A DNA stretch of 50,867 nucleotides. Source: Prorocentrum cordatum. Its lineage: Eukaryota > Sar > Dinophyceae > Prorocentrales > Prorocentraceae. Below are positions 26,973 to 36,022 of the stretch, piece after piece. Location: the NCBI GenBank assembly GCA_963575745.1, contig CAUYUJ010000361.1, positions 64,001 to 114,867 on the forward strand. The letters are read 5' to 3'. Position 1 is the first letter of the stretch. Every line of letters begins with the position of its first letter. Under the pieces are notes generated by a model, which was not told the origin of the DNA, did no database searches, and saw nothing but the letters and a program-made list of their open reading frames with translations. Both the position numbers and the translations under genes were made by a program.

Positions 26973-28103
26973 ATGGAGCATTCTTCATATCTTCATATGC
27001 CCGGTGGGGCTGGACATGGCCTGTTGGGCGCGGCTGCGGCCGATGGTGCTGCGAGGGGCCGCGGTCGAGCGGCCAGAGGGCGCGGCGTCGGCCGAGCTCC
27101 CAGAGGCCCTGGGAGAGGCCGTGGTCAAGTGCGGCGCCCTGCCGCCGCTGACCCTCAGGCCGACGCCGCGCCCGTGATCATCCATCCAGGGGCACAGAGG
27201 GTCAACGTCGCGATCCCGCCCATTGGAGCTGATTCGATTCGTGAGATTTTGTTTGAGGATCTACCATTATGTGTTCCTAGATATTTATCTGGATTTGTTG
27301 ACGATTGGGTTCGGTTGGCAGAGCACGCGGGAACGAATATGGACAGCAACATCTTCGATCTATTATATCATCGGCTGGACCCGCAATTTGACAACACTGT
27401 CGTTGGGACTTTGCTCCTTGGCAAGGCTCACAAGATGGGTCGTCACTCGGTCAAGGATTCGATCATGGACGGCGCCTGCGTGTTGCTTGCGGCGGCCACT
27501 CGAGAGCGACGAATGTTGGAGATCGCAGCTACTACGCCAGCAGCTCTACATCACGGCCACGATGTGAAAATTGAGCCCATTCATTACGCTGAGTTCTGTA
27601 TGTACGACGAATCACCGCACACGTTGCGATTCGAAGACTTTTGGCGTGGAGGTGGTAGAGATCGGCTCGCAGATGCAATCAAGCTAGGCATTCATGGCAG
27701 TTTCGATGGAGAGCAACTCTTACCAGCCTCGCTTCCAGTACAATTGTGTGCGCTTTCTTCGTCGGAGACAGGGCCGATGAAACTCGTACAAATACGCACT
27801 GCATTCTCAATGCTATTGCGAGTGACCAAGCGACTGGGGCCATCAGAATCGGAGGTGTCATGGATTGTTCTTGGTGGTGACCAGCCAAATGCATTGCAAG
27901 TTGTTGACAAGTGTACTGGCGCAAATCTTAGACAGTGTGTGAACAATTGCTCTGGGAAGTCGTTTCGCAGCCGATTGTTCAGCCAGGAGTTTCGCGGCAC
28001 GTGTCTGGACAGGGCCCCCACGAATAAGATGTCCGAGAGAGGAATCCGCGTCCTCGACATGCCAGGTTATCAGCATTTGAATTGGATTGCGCAGCGCATC
28101 TGA
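26973..28103 (+). CDS. Transposase-like protein, N-terminal part (RNase H-fold features)
   Basis: The frame of 376 codons begins at ATG 26,973; a second ATG at 26,997 is an equally good start. Residues 10-65 are Gly/Arg/Ala-rich (RGRGRAARGRGVGR), a likely nucleic-acid-binding tail. From residue 68 the sequence looks like a folded domain with normal composition (EILFEDLPLCVPRYLSGFVD, WIVLGGDQPNALQVVDKC). Two aspartates are set as in DDE-type transposases: D212 in MYDESPHTLRF and D346 in CLDRAPTNKMSERG, the second resembling the hAT-style D-x-A-x-N motif. The frame stops at 28,103, but the sense continues in the overlapping frame from about 28,075 (FELDCAAHLSATI), where CxxH would follow the second aspartate. 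The family is inferred from motifs only. Confidence 0.6.
   Translation: MEHSSYLHMPGGAGHGLLGAAAADGAARGRGRAARGRGVGRAPRGPGRGRGQVRRPAAADPQADAAPVIIHPGAQRVNVAIPPIGADSIREILFEDLPLCVPRYLSGFVDDWVRLAEHAGTNMDSNIFDLLYHRLDPQFDNTVVGTLLLGKAHKMGRHSVKDSIMDGACVLLAAATRERRMLEIAATTPAALHHGHDVKIEPIHYAEFCMYDESPHTLRFEDFWRGGGRDRLADAIKLGIHGSFDGEQLLPASLPVQLCALSSSETGPMKLVQIRTAFSMLLRVTKRLGPSESEVSWIVLGGDQPNALQVVDKCTGANLRQCVNNCSGKSFRSRLFSQEFRGTCLDRAPTNKMSERGIRVLDMPGYQHLNWIAQRI
28070..28103 (+). other. Frame junction between the two transposase-like frames
   Basis: Sense passes from codon phase 0 to phase 2, a -1 shift, within CAGCATTTGAATTGGATTGC. One missing base would join YQH to FELDCAAH. No classical X-XXY-YYZ slippery heptamer followed by an obvious stem is seen here, so a one-base indel is more likely than programmed frameshifting. 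Confidence 0.5.
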
Positions 28104-30715
28104 GTGCCACAATCAAGACAGCTATCTTTGGCTCGCTTAAATGCTCCATCAACGGCATGAAGCGCATGTCATCATCTCTTAGTGTGCTGGGCTCGATGGC
28201 ATCGTTTCGGGAAGTATTCAAAACAGTTGTGCGCCCCACAATTGAACCGAAATTCGGCGACCCCGGTCCTGAAGCCACTCTGTACCGCATGAGGTGCATT
28301 CGGTTGTTTACAATTTCCCTCGGCGGGTCCATGCCGAAGCTGGTTGCGAGACACATGTTCCCGCATGGCGACTGGCGTGTCCGAGGCTCTGTCCAATTCA
28401 TTTTCCAGGGCGGCGTGCCGACTACACCGATGATCAGATACAGGCGCGTGTCGACCTCGTGGTGGAAGGCTTATGCTATGCGTTTTGCAGCTGTGCACCG
28501 CCGAGGTGCGTCGAACATCATTGGACTGGCCACGCAGAATGTACTTGTGCTTTTGGTATCATGGAGGCGTGCAATGGGCTGCTCAGTCTTGTTTACCCTG
28601 CGTGGGCGAGGTTCAAGGGCACTGTGCGCCGCGGCGGTGCAGCCCAGGGGGGCAGATGCAAGGGCGGGAGGTGGAGCCAACGATCCAGGTCGTCCAGACG
28701 CTCTTGTTGTGCACGGGGCCGACGGCCGTGCGGAGCACAATCCGATCAATGCCGCTGGGGAGGCGAATTCTACAGATCGGCGCCTCGCCGTCGAATGGGT
28801 GCTTTCAGATCCGTTTTTCGACCTGATGCTCATGAGACTCTCGCTGACCATCTTGGGCCCGCTGGATTATGTGGGGCTCACTATGTCTGGCGAGGCGTGG
28901 GAGTCGCGCCAGCGACACAAAGTTCTGGCGGCGCTGGCTCGAGAATGTTCGGCGGCAGAGGCCATGCGCAGCAGGGAGTACCCCATAACGCATGCTGCCC
29001 AAGGCGTTGCAGAAGAGAAAGCTATGCGTAAGCTGCGGTACATGTTTGAGACTGTGGATGTGTTTGCGCTCGTTCCTCGTGTGTTTTTCGACGAGTACAA
29101 CGTTGCCAAAACGTTCAAGCTGTTAAGCCGCATAGGAGCCTTGATCGAGGAGATCTGGGCTATACCGAACCGCTCCAAGGATGTTCAACTCTTCAGGCTG
29201 ATCCATGAACCCGACAAGCTCGCTCAAGTCAGACGCGGGAAGACCCGCGATCTATGTCTCTATGGCACGTTTGGGAGAGCATTCTTGAATAAGAATATCG
29301 AATCATGCAGCGACGCGGAGATAGGTGTCAGGCTCGCATTCTTGGCAGCGTTGATCCGTACATCAATGGCGCCTGTGGAGGCTGGCTGGGCCACGATCCG
29401 AAGGTTGTGCAAGAAGTTAGGCGCCCAAACGCACCAACAAGAGTTCGGCTACATACCATCGTATTGGTTACTGGCCAAGGCACGTGCAGCGCTGAAGAAC
29501 GACAGCACCCTGGAGACCAAGTTCTGCCTCCCAGGCCACATCGTCAGGGACTTCGTGCGCGCAGCAGGGGAACCAAAGGACATTGACAACGACGAGGGCG
29601 GCGGTGGTGGCCACCATCGTGGCATATCTTCGTGGGCCGCCTTTGTCAGTGAAGAAGATGACGGAACGGTTCGTGACTTTGCTGATCTTGGTCGCAGATA
29701 CAGAGAGGTCAAGCATGGAGATCCAGGGCGCACGCGGTCGTTGAAAGCTGCTGCAGCCAAGGCAACGGCGAACGTGCAGAACGGCATGCCTGCTTTCGGT
29801 GATCGGAGGCGCCAGATCGAGAGGGCACAAGTTCGTGACCAAAAGCGTGCCCGCCTTGAGCAGCTTGCTGGAGTTCTGGGCCCTGATCAAAGTGGCGCTG
29901 ATCCTGCGTCGTGGCAGGTCATTGCTGAAAATGTTGCGGCCACGACCCCGTCGTTCGATGATGCCCTGGATATGGCTCGCAAGGATGCTCACTTGTACGG
30001 CAAGCTGAAAGCCGCCGTTCTTCGACATATTGACTCTGACGTGCTCAGGTACAGCAAGAACAGCTTGCAGGACATCTCAAGCACATTATCTTCGATTCCT
30101 GCAATGAGGCCGTTCCTTTCCCAACTCGGAGTTGTACCATCTGGGATGGACCGCTTGACGCACCTCACGCTCCAGAGTGCATTCGCTGTTCGGGCGACCT
30201 GCGTCACAGCCATGCTCGCTGTGAGCCGTTCGGCTGATGGCAAAACGGCGCGGGCTGCATTGGGGGCAGATTGGGGCCGACGGCATGCCATGCAGATGGA
30301 TTCGCAGGCTCGCGCCATCCCTGCCGAGACTAACGAGGAGAAGCGGCAATGGCGCTGCTTGCGAGCTGGCGTTCACCTGTGCGGCCTTGCAGGCGATCGG
30401 ACATTCCAGTTCCGAAATGCAGTGTTGAGGATGCTCAAGACACGGTGCCCAAGAGATAGTGCACTGCGAAAGCAACGAGTGGCTGGTGAGTTGTTCATGT
30501 GCACCCTTCGAGTGCGACGTGAACCAGGTAACCCGAATGCCGAGCTCGACTTTGAGAATGTTGCACACTCCCACACGTTCCACCACATTGCCGTGCACTA
30601 CCTGAACCCCTTCAGGCCGACGCTGCAGACCATGCTGCGCTTGAGTTGGTCTGGTACCACCGTGCATCTACAGGCAATTGCGGGGACAGGGGGAGGGATG
30701 GGAGGAGGGGGTTGA
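28082..30715 (+). CDS. Transposase-like protein, C-terminal part
   Basis: This is the largest open frame of the window, 877 codons, opening with TTG codons and no initiator ATG at its start, so it is probably the continuation of the preceding frame. Near its start is LDCAAHLSATIKTAIFG, matching the CxxH segment after the second catalytic Asp in hAT-like enzymes. Folded sequence follows (IRLFTISLGGSMPKLVARHM). A Gly/Ala/Arg-rich insert lies at about residues 170-230, then a long helical part (YMFETVDVFALVPRVFFDEY). E433 in APVEAGWATIRRLCKKLG is a candidate third acidic residue. A charged tail follows, and the last codons run into GGGGAGG repeats. GC is visibly lower than in the flanks. It has no stop for 2.6 kb, so it is recent or constrained. 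Confidence 0.6.
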   Translation: MDCAAHLSATIKTAIFGSLKCSINGMKRMSSSLSVLGSMASFREVFKTVVRPTIEPKFGDPGPEATLYRMRCIRLFTISLGGSMPKLVARHMFPHGDWRVRGSVQFIFQGGVPTTPMIRYRRVSTSWWKAYAMRFAAVHRRGASNIIGLATQNVLVLLVSWRRAMGCSVLFTLRGRGSRALCAAAVQPRGADARAGGGANDPGRPDALVVHGADGRAEHNPINAAGEANSTDRRLAVEWVLSDPFFDLMLMRLSLTILGPLDYVGLTMSGEAWESRQRHKVLAALARECSAAEAMRSREYPITHAAQGVAEEKAMRKLRYMFETVDVFALVPRVFFDEYNVAKTFKLLSRIGALIEEIWAIPNRSKDVQLFRLIHEPDKLAQVRRGKTRDLCLYGTFGRAFLNKNIESCSDAEIGVRLAFLAALIRTSMAPVEAGWATIRRLCKKLGAQTHQQEFGYIPSYWLLAKARAALKNDSTLETKFCLPGHIVRDFVRAAGEPKDIDNDEGGGGGHHRGISSWAAFVSEEDDGTVRDFADLGRRYREVKHGDPGRTRSLKAAAAKATANVQNGMPAFGDRRRQIERAQVRDQKRARLEQLAGVLGPDQSGADPASWQVIAENVAATTPSFDDALDMARKDAHLYGKLKAAVLRHIDSDVLRYSKNSLQDISSTLSSIPAMRPFLSQLGVVPSGMDRLTHLTLQSAFAVRATCVTAMLAVSRSADGKTARAALGADWGRRHAMQMDSQARAIPAETNEEKRQWRCLRAGVHLCGLAGDRTFQFRNAVLRMLKTRCPRDSALRKQRVAGELFMCTLRVRREPGNPNAELDFENVAHSHTFHHIAVHYLNPFRPTLQTMLRLSWSGTTVHLQAIAGTGGGMGGGG

Positions 30716-31540
30716 GGAGTTGAAGGGGCCTGCTGGGGGCGGTGGCCAAGGAGGTGAGTAGAAAGATCGGAGAGGGGGGGGGGGCTGGGGCTACCAGGGG
30801 GATGTGGGGGGGGGGGATGAGGTGGAGGAGGTGGAGGAAGCAACGGAGAGGGCCGCGCAGCGGGCATCTTTCCGTCTTTCCTTCAGCCCCTTTTCTCTCC
30901 ATCCCCTCTTCCTTCTTTCGTTGCCTCCTTGCCCCGCCCACTCCCTCCTGCCATCCCTGTTCCTCGCCCTCCTCCCTCACGTTCCCCCATTCCGCCCCGC
31001 CCTCCCTAGTTCCCCTCCAGCGCGCCTCTCGTTCTCCGGCCCCCTCCCCCCTCCCCATCCTTCCTCCTCCTCCTTCTCCTCCTCCTCCTCATCCTCGTTC
31101 CCCTTTCTCCCCTCCTCCCCCGCCACCCCCCCTCCCGCGGGGGGGTGGGTGGGTAGGCAGGGGCGAGGATGGGGAGGGCTGGAGGAGGGGGGGGAGGTTT
31201 TTCTTCAAACCAAGCGCCTGTATGTCCCACAAGTATCAGTACTTCGCCATAGTCCCTTGTCTTTTTTTTTATCCAGGGTTTCCGCCTCGGCGCCGCAAGC
31301 CACCCCCCTACAAATAACGGCTCTCCCGCTCGCAACTTCCTCCGCTGTTGCTCCAGGTTACCATGGGGCCATCTATGATGCATTGTCCGTGCAACCCCGC
31401 CGCGGGCCCAGCAGCTGAGAGCGCCCCGCCGCGGACCTAACGGGCGACGGCGCCCCTCCGCGGGAGCTACCAGGTGACGGCGCGATTCGCCGCCGTTTGG
31501 CTCTTAGGGGCCCCCATTTGCCTAAACCTGAAAATTGAGT
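30716..31540. repeat. G-rich then CT-rich low-complexity block, no gene
   Basis: Polypurine G runs (30,765-30,860) switch to CCTCCTTCTCC-type polypyrimidine (30,865-31,130) and back to G-rich sequence (31,135-31,200). From 31,200 to 31,540 the sequence is mixed, with two GCGGGCCCAGCAG-like words. The strand-switching symmetry could form triplex or hairpin structures. Confidence 0.6.
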
Positions 31541-31557
31541 CTTGTGGTATATGTGCA

Positions 31558-31690
31558 CACAGCCGTCGCGTGGCATATTTATATGCAGCCGTTGGTTTGC
31601 ATATTTGTCTCCAGCCGTCCAGTGGCATGTCTGTACCCAGCCGTCTCGTTGCAGATGTGTCCCCAGCTGACCTGTGATATATGCGCTCCC
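31558..31690 (-). repeat. 26-bp tandem repeat, array A
   Basis: Five or so gapless 26-base units start CAGCCGTCGCGTGGCATATT, CAGCCGTTGGTTTGCATATT and CAGCCGTCCAGTGGCATGTC. The reverse complement (ATGCCACGCGACGGCTG) resembles the units of array B. Confidence 0.75.
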
Positions 31691-31799
31691 AAAGCGGCCC
31701 TCCGATCACCACCCGTCATGTGGTAGATTTGGTCCCAGCCGACCTGTGGTAACACAGGTTTCGGGGCCATGCGCTTTTGCTGGGGAGTGATATGCGCCG

Positions 31800-32456
31800 C
31801 GGCAAGACGTGAGCGCGAAGCGCCAGGAACACAAGTACACGTCATGCGCCTCGAAAACAAGTGAACGCTGGGCGTCGCGAGAACCAAATAATTGCCATGC
31901 ACCACGATGGCAAGGAAACGCTCTGCACCACGAAATCGAATGCACGCTTGGCCCCACGACAGCATGTGAACGCCATGCGCCACTACGAAAAGTGAACGCC
32001 ACGCGCAATGAAACAAAGAAAACGCCATGCGGTACGAAACCAAGGAAACAAGATGCGCCACGAAAACCCAATAGTCGCTATGCGCCACGTACGCGGACAA
32101 CTGTTATGCGCAACAAAAACCACATACGCGCATTGGTCAACGAAACTAAGTGAACGCTATGTGCCACGCACACAGGTCGAATATATGCACGCTAAAGCCA
32201 ATATGCGCGTTGCACCACGAGACCATGTGAACGCTATGCGACAGGAAAGCAAGTAAACGCTACCCGCCAGGAAAACAAATAAACGCGACGCGCCAGGAGG
32301 ATCAAGCGACAGCGATGCGTCACGAACGCAAGTAAACCCAGCGCGACACGATAACCGAATTGACGCTATGCGTACCGAAAGCCAAGTAAACGATATTCGC
32401 AACGAAGACCAATGAATCGCTACGTGCCTCGAATGCCAAGCGCGCGCTATTCGAAA
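31800..32456 (+). repeat. 26-bp tandem repeat, array B (about 25 units)
   Basis: Units such as GTGAACGCCATGCGCCACTA plus CGAAAA repeat with a 26-base period and heavy substitution (GTGAACGCCACGCGCAATGA, GAAAACGCCATGCGGTACGA). The array runs straight into the 89-bp satellite at 32,459. Confidence 0.8.
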
Positions 32457-33913
32457 ACATGCGGTCGCTGCCGCTGGAGCCGTCGGTGGAGCTACTACTC
32501 ATGGGGCCACGAAGCGCGTGGGGAGTGGGCCAATCTGTGCGCGTTCACACATTCGCACGCAGCTATTGGGGCGTTCGGTGGTGCTCCCTATGGGACCACG
32601 GCGCGTGTGAGGTGTGTGTGTGTGCCAACATGGGCGCTGTCACACATGCGGTCGCGGCCTTTGGGGCAGTCGGCATAGCTCCCTATTCTGCCACGAAGCG
32701 TGTGGGGAGTGCGTCAGAATGGACACGGTCACACATGCGGACGCATCCACTGTGGCCGTCGGTGGAGCCCCACATGGCCAAGCAGCGTGTGATGGGTGTG
32801 TCGAACTGGGCGCGGCCACCCATGCGGTCGCATCCAATGCGGTCGTCGGTGGGGCCCCCTCTGTGGCCGCGAAACGTTTGAGGGGTGTGTCACAAGAGCG
32901 CGGCTATACATGCGAACGCGGCCACTGGGGCCTTCGGCGGGGCTCCCTATGGAGCCTTGAAGCGTGTGAGAGGTGTGCCAACATTGGCGCGGCCACACAT
33001 GGGGTCGCTGGAATTTGGGCATTCGGTGTGGCTCCCTATGGCGCCACGAAGCGTGTAAGTTGTGTACCACAATTGGCGCGATCCCACATGCGGCCGCTGT
33101 CATTGGAGCTTTCGGTGGGGCTCCCCGTGGGGCCATGAAACGTGCGAGGGGTGTGTCAGACAAGTGCGTGGTACCACATGCGGTCGCGGCCACTGGTGCC
33201 TGCGGTGGATCTCCCTATGTGGCCACGAAGCGTGTGAGGGGTGCTCAACATGCGTGCGGCCACGCATGCAGTCGCGGCCACTGGGGCATTCGGTCGGGCC
33301 CCCTATACGGCCGCGAAACATGTAAACAGCGTGCCGAACTGTGCGCCGTCACACATGCGGTCACGGCTAGTTGGGCCTTCGGTGGGGCTCCCTTTGGGGC
33401 GTGACACGTATGAAGGGTGTCCCCAAGTGGGCGCGGCCACGCATGCGGCCGCGGCCGCTGAGGCCTTCGGTGGAGCTCCCTATGTGGCCACGAAGCGTGC
33501 CAGGGGTGTGTCAAATTGTGCGCGGTCATACATGCGGCGGCGGCCAATGGGGCCTTCGGTCGGGCTCCCCATGGGGGCGCGAAGCGTGTGAGCGGTGTAC
33601 CAAAAGGGGCGCTGTAGCACATGCGGTCGCTGCCACTAGGGCCTTCGGTTGGGATCCTCATGGTGGCAGCGAAACGTGCGAGGCGCGTGCCAGAACGAGC
33701 GCTGTCTCACAAGCGGTCGCGGCCACTCGGGCCTTCGTTGGAGATCCCCATGGTGCACCGAAACGCGTGGGGAATGTGCCAAACTGTGCGCGGCCACGCA
33801 TGCTGTGGCGGCAATTGGGGCCTGCGGTGAAGCTCCAGAGGAGGCCACGAAACGTGTCCAGGGTGTGCCGACGTGTGCGCGGTCACACATGCGGTCGCGG
33901 CCATTGCGGCCTC

Positions 33914-33941
33914 ACCTTTTTTTTTTTTTTTATTCGGTGGG

Positions 33942-33981
<40 letters not shown>

Positions 33982-34017
33982 TTTTTTTTTTTTTTTTGGT
34001 TTTTTTTTTTTTTTTAT

Positions 34018-34062
<45 letters not shown>

Positions 34063-34133
34063 TTTTTTTTTTTTTTTGGTTTTCTTTTTTTTTTTTTTTT
34101 ATTTTTTTTTTTTTTTTTTTTTATTTTTCCTGT
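33914..34133. repeat. T-tracts inside one satellite unit
   Basis: About 215 bases are over 90% T with single A and GG interruptions. Satellite fragments ATTCGGTGGGCA and CCTGTGGGGCCACGAG appear between and after the tracts, so the T runs sit within a unit. This is either real microsatellite growth or a read or assembly artefact. Confidence 0.85.
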
Positions 34134-35887
34134 GGGGCCACGAGACGTTGTGTGGGTGCTGGGGCATGTGAGCGGTCTACACATGCTGGAGGGAGGGGTG
34201 TGAGCTGGGAGTGGTAGGTAGGTCGCGGCCATTGGTGCGTTCGGTGGGGCTCCCTATATGGCCCACGACACGTGTCAGAGGTTATCCAAAATTGGTGCGG
34301 TCACACATGCGGTCGCGGCCATTGAGGCCTTCGGTGGGACTCCCTATGTGGCCACGAAGCGTTGACTGGAATTGTCAACGTGGAACCGGTCACACATGCG
34401 GTCGCAGCCACTGGGGCCTCTTGGTGGAACCCCCTACGTGGCCAAACAACTTGTGAGGGGTGTGCCAAAGCGTGCGCGGTCACACATGCGGTCGCTGCCA
34501 TTTGGGGCCAACGGTTAGGCCCCCTATGGGGGCACGAAGTGTGTGAGGGGTGTGCACAAATAAGCGCGGCCACATGCGGCTGTGAGAGCGGGGGCGTGAA
34601 GTGGAAGCGCCCGTGTGGCTGCGACGCGTGCGATGGGTGTGCGAACATGTGCGCGGTCGCACATGCGGTCGCGGCCACTTGAGCATTCGGTTGGGGCCCC
34701 AATGTGGTGTCGAAATGGGAGGGGGGGGGGGGCGACATGGGCGCGGTCACACATGCGGTTGTTGCCGCTGGTGCCGTCGGTGGAGCTCCATATGAGGCCG
34801 CAAAACGTGCGAGGGGGGGTCCCAACATGCGCGCGGTCCCACATGCGGTCGCGGCCTTCGCGGCCGTCGGTTGGGCCCCTTAGGGGGCGCCGAAGCGTGT
34901 GAGGGGTGTGGCAAATGAGCGTTGTCGCACATACGGTCGGGGCCGATGTGGCATTCGGTGGAACTCGCCATGGGGCCACGAAGCGTGTGGGGGTGTGCCC
35001 ACAATTAGCGCAGTCACACATGCGGTCGCTGCCATTGGGGCCTTCGGTGGAACTCAGTGTGCGGCCGCGAAACGTGTGAGGGGTGTGCCGAAATGTGCGC
35101 GGTCACACATGCGGCCGCTGCCAGTGTTGAACTCGGTGGCCCCCCCCCCCCATGCGACCACAAGCGCGCGAGGGGTGTGCCACAATGAGCGCGGCCACAC
35201 ATGCGGCAGCGGCCGCTGCCGCCCTCGGTGGGGCTCCCTATGGGGCCACGAAGCGTTTGAGGGGTATGCCTAAATGAGCACGGTCACGCCTGCGGTCGCG
35301 GCCATTTGCGCCTTCGGTGGTGCCCCCTCTGGCGCCGAGAAACGTGTGAATGACGTTCCAAATGGGCGCGGTCACCAATGCGGTCGTGGCCACTGGGGCC
35401 TTCGGTGGGGCTCCCTACTGGGCCACGGAACGCGCAAGGGGCGTGCCAAAGTGCGCGCGGTCACGCAGGCGAGCGCGGCCGCTGGGGCCTTCGGACGGGC
35501 CCCTTGGATGGCCGCGAGACGCGTGGGATGTATGCCAAAATAGGCGCAGGCGCACAAGGGGCCGTGGCCACTTTGACCGTTGGTGGGGTTTCTACGGGGC
35601 AGCGAGACGGCTGAGGGGTGTGTCACAATTGGCGCAGCCACACGTGCGAGCGCGGCCGTTGGGGCCGCAGGTGGCCCCTCATGGGGCAGCGAAACGTGTG
35701 AGGGTGTGCAGAAATGCGCGCGGCCACGCATGCGGTCGCGGCCGCTGGGGCACCCGATGGAGCTCCCAATTCGGGCCACGAGGCGTGCGAGGGGGATGCC
35801 GACATGCGCGCGGCCACACATGCAAGTTATTTGCCATTGGGGCCTCTTTGGGTTAGAATTTCATATGGGGCACGAAGCGATTAATTT

Positions 35888-36022
35888 GTAAGTTTTTTAT
35901 TATCATTTTATTGTTGATGCCACTTTTAGTTATGTTCAGGGGGGGGAGTGTGGTGTCGCTTTTTTATGTTGGTTGTTTTTTGCCATGCCTTAACTGTTTG
36001 GCTATTTTTGTTCTGTGCCTAG
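35888..36022 (+). other. Intron-like 135-bp insert in the satellite
   Basis: The insert begins GTAAGTTTTTTATTATC and ends TTTTTGTTCTGTGCCTAG, that is, a consensus 5' splice site and a pyrimidine-rich 3' splice site, and is AT-rich unlike the satellite on both sides. Part of one satellite unit (around GTGTGAGGGGTGTGCC) is missing at the junction. No target-site duplication is evident. Confidence 0.45.

Noticed and set aside
26985-27185. Minus-strand frame opposite the N-terminus of the transposase-like gene
   Set aside because: It is the antisense shadow of the Arg/Gly-rich segment.
28070-28103. Programmed -1 frameshift signal
   Set aside because: No standard slippery heptamer or clear downstream stem is visible. 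A one-base indel is simpler, though the point is kept as a finding to check.
33371-34171. Frame ending in long phenylalanine runs
   Set aside because: It is a translation of the T-tract; no protein would carry it.
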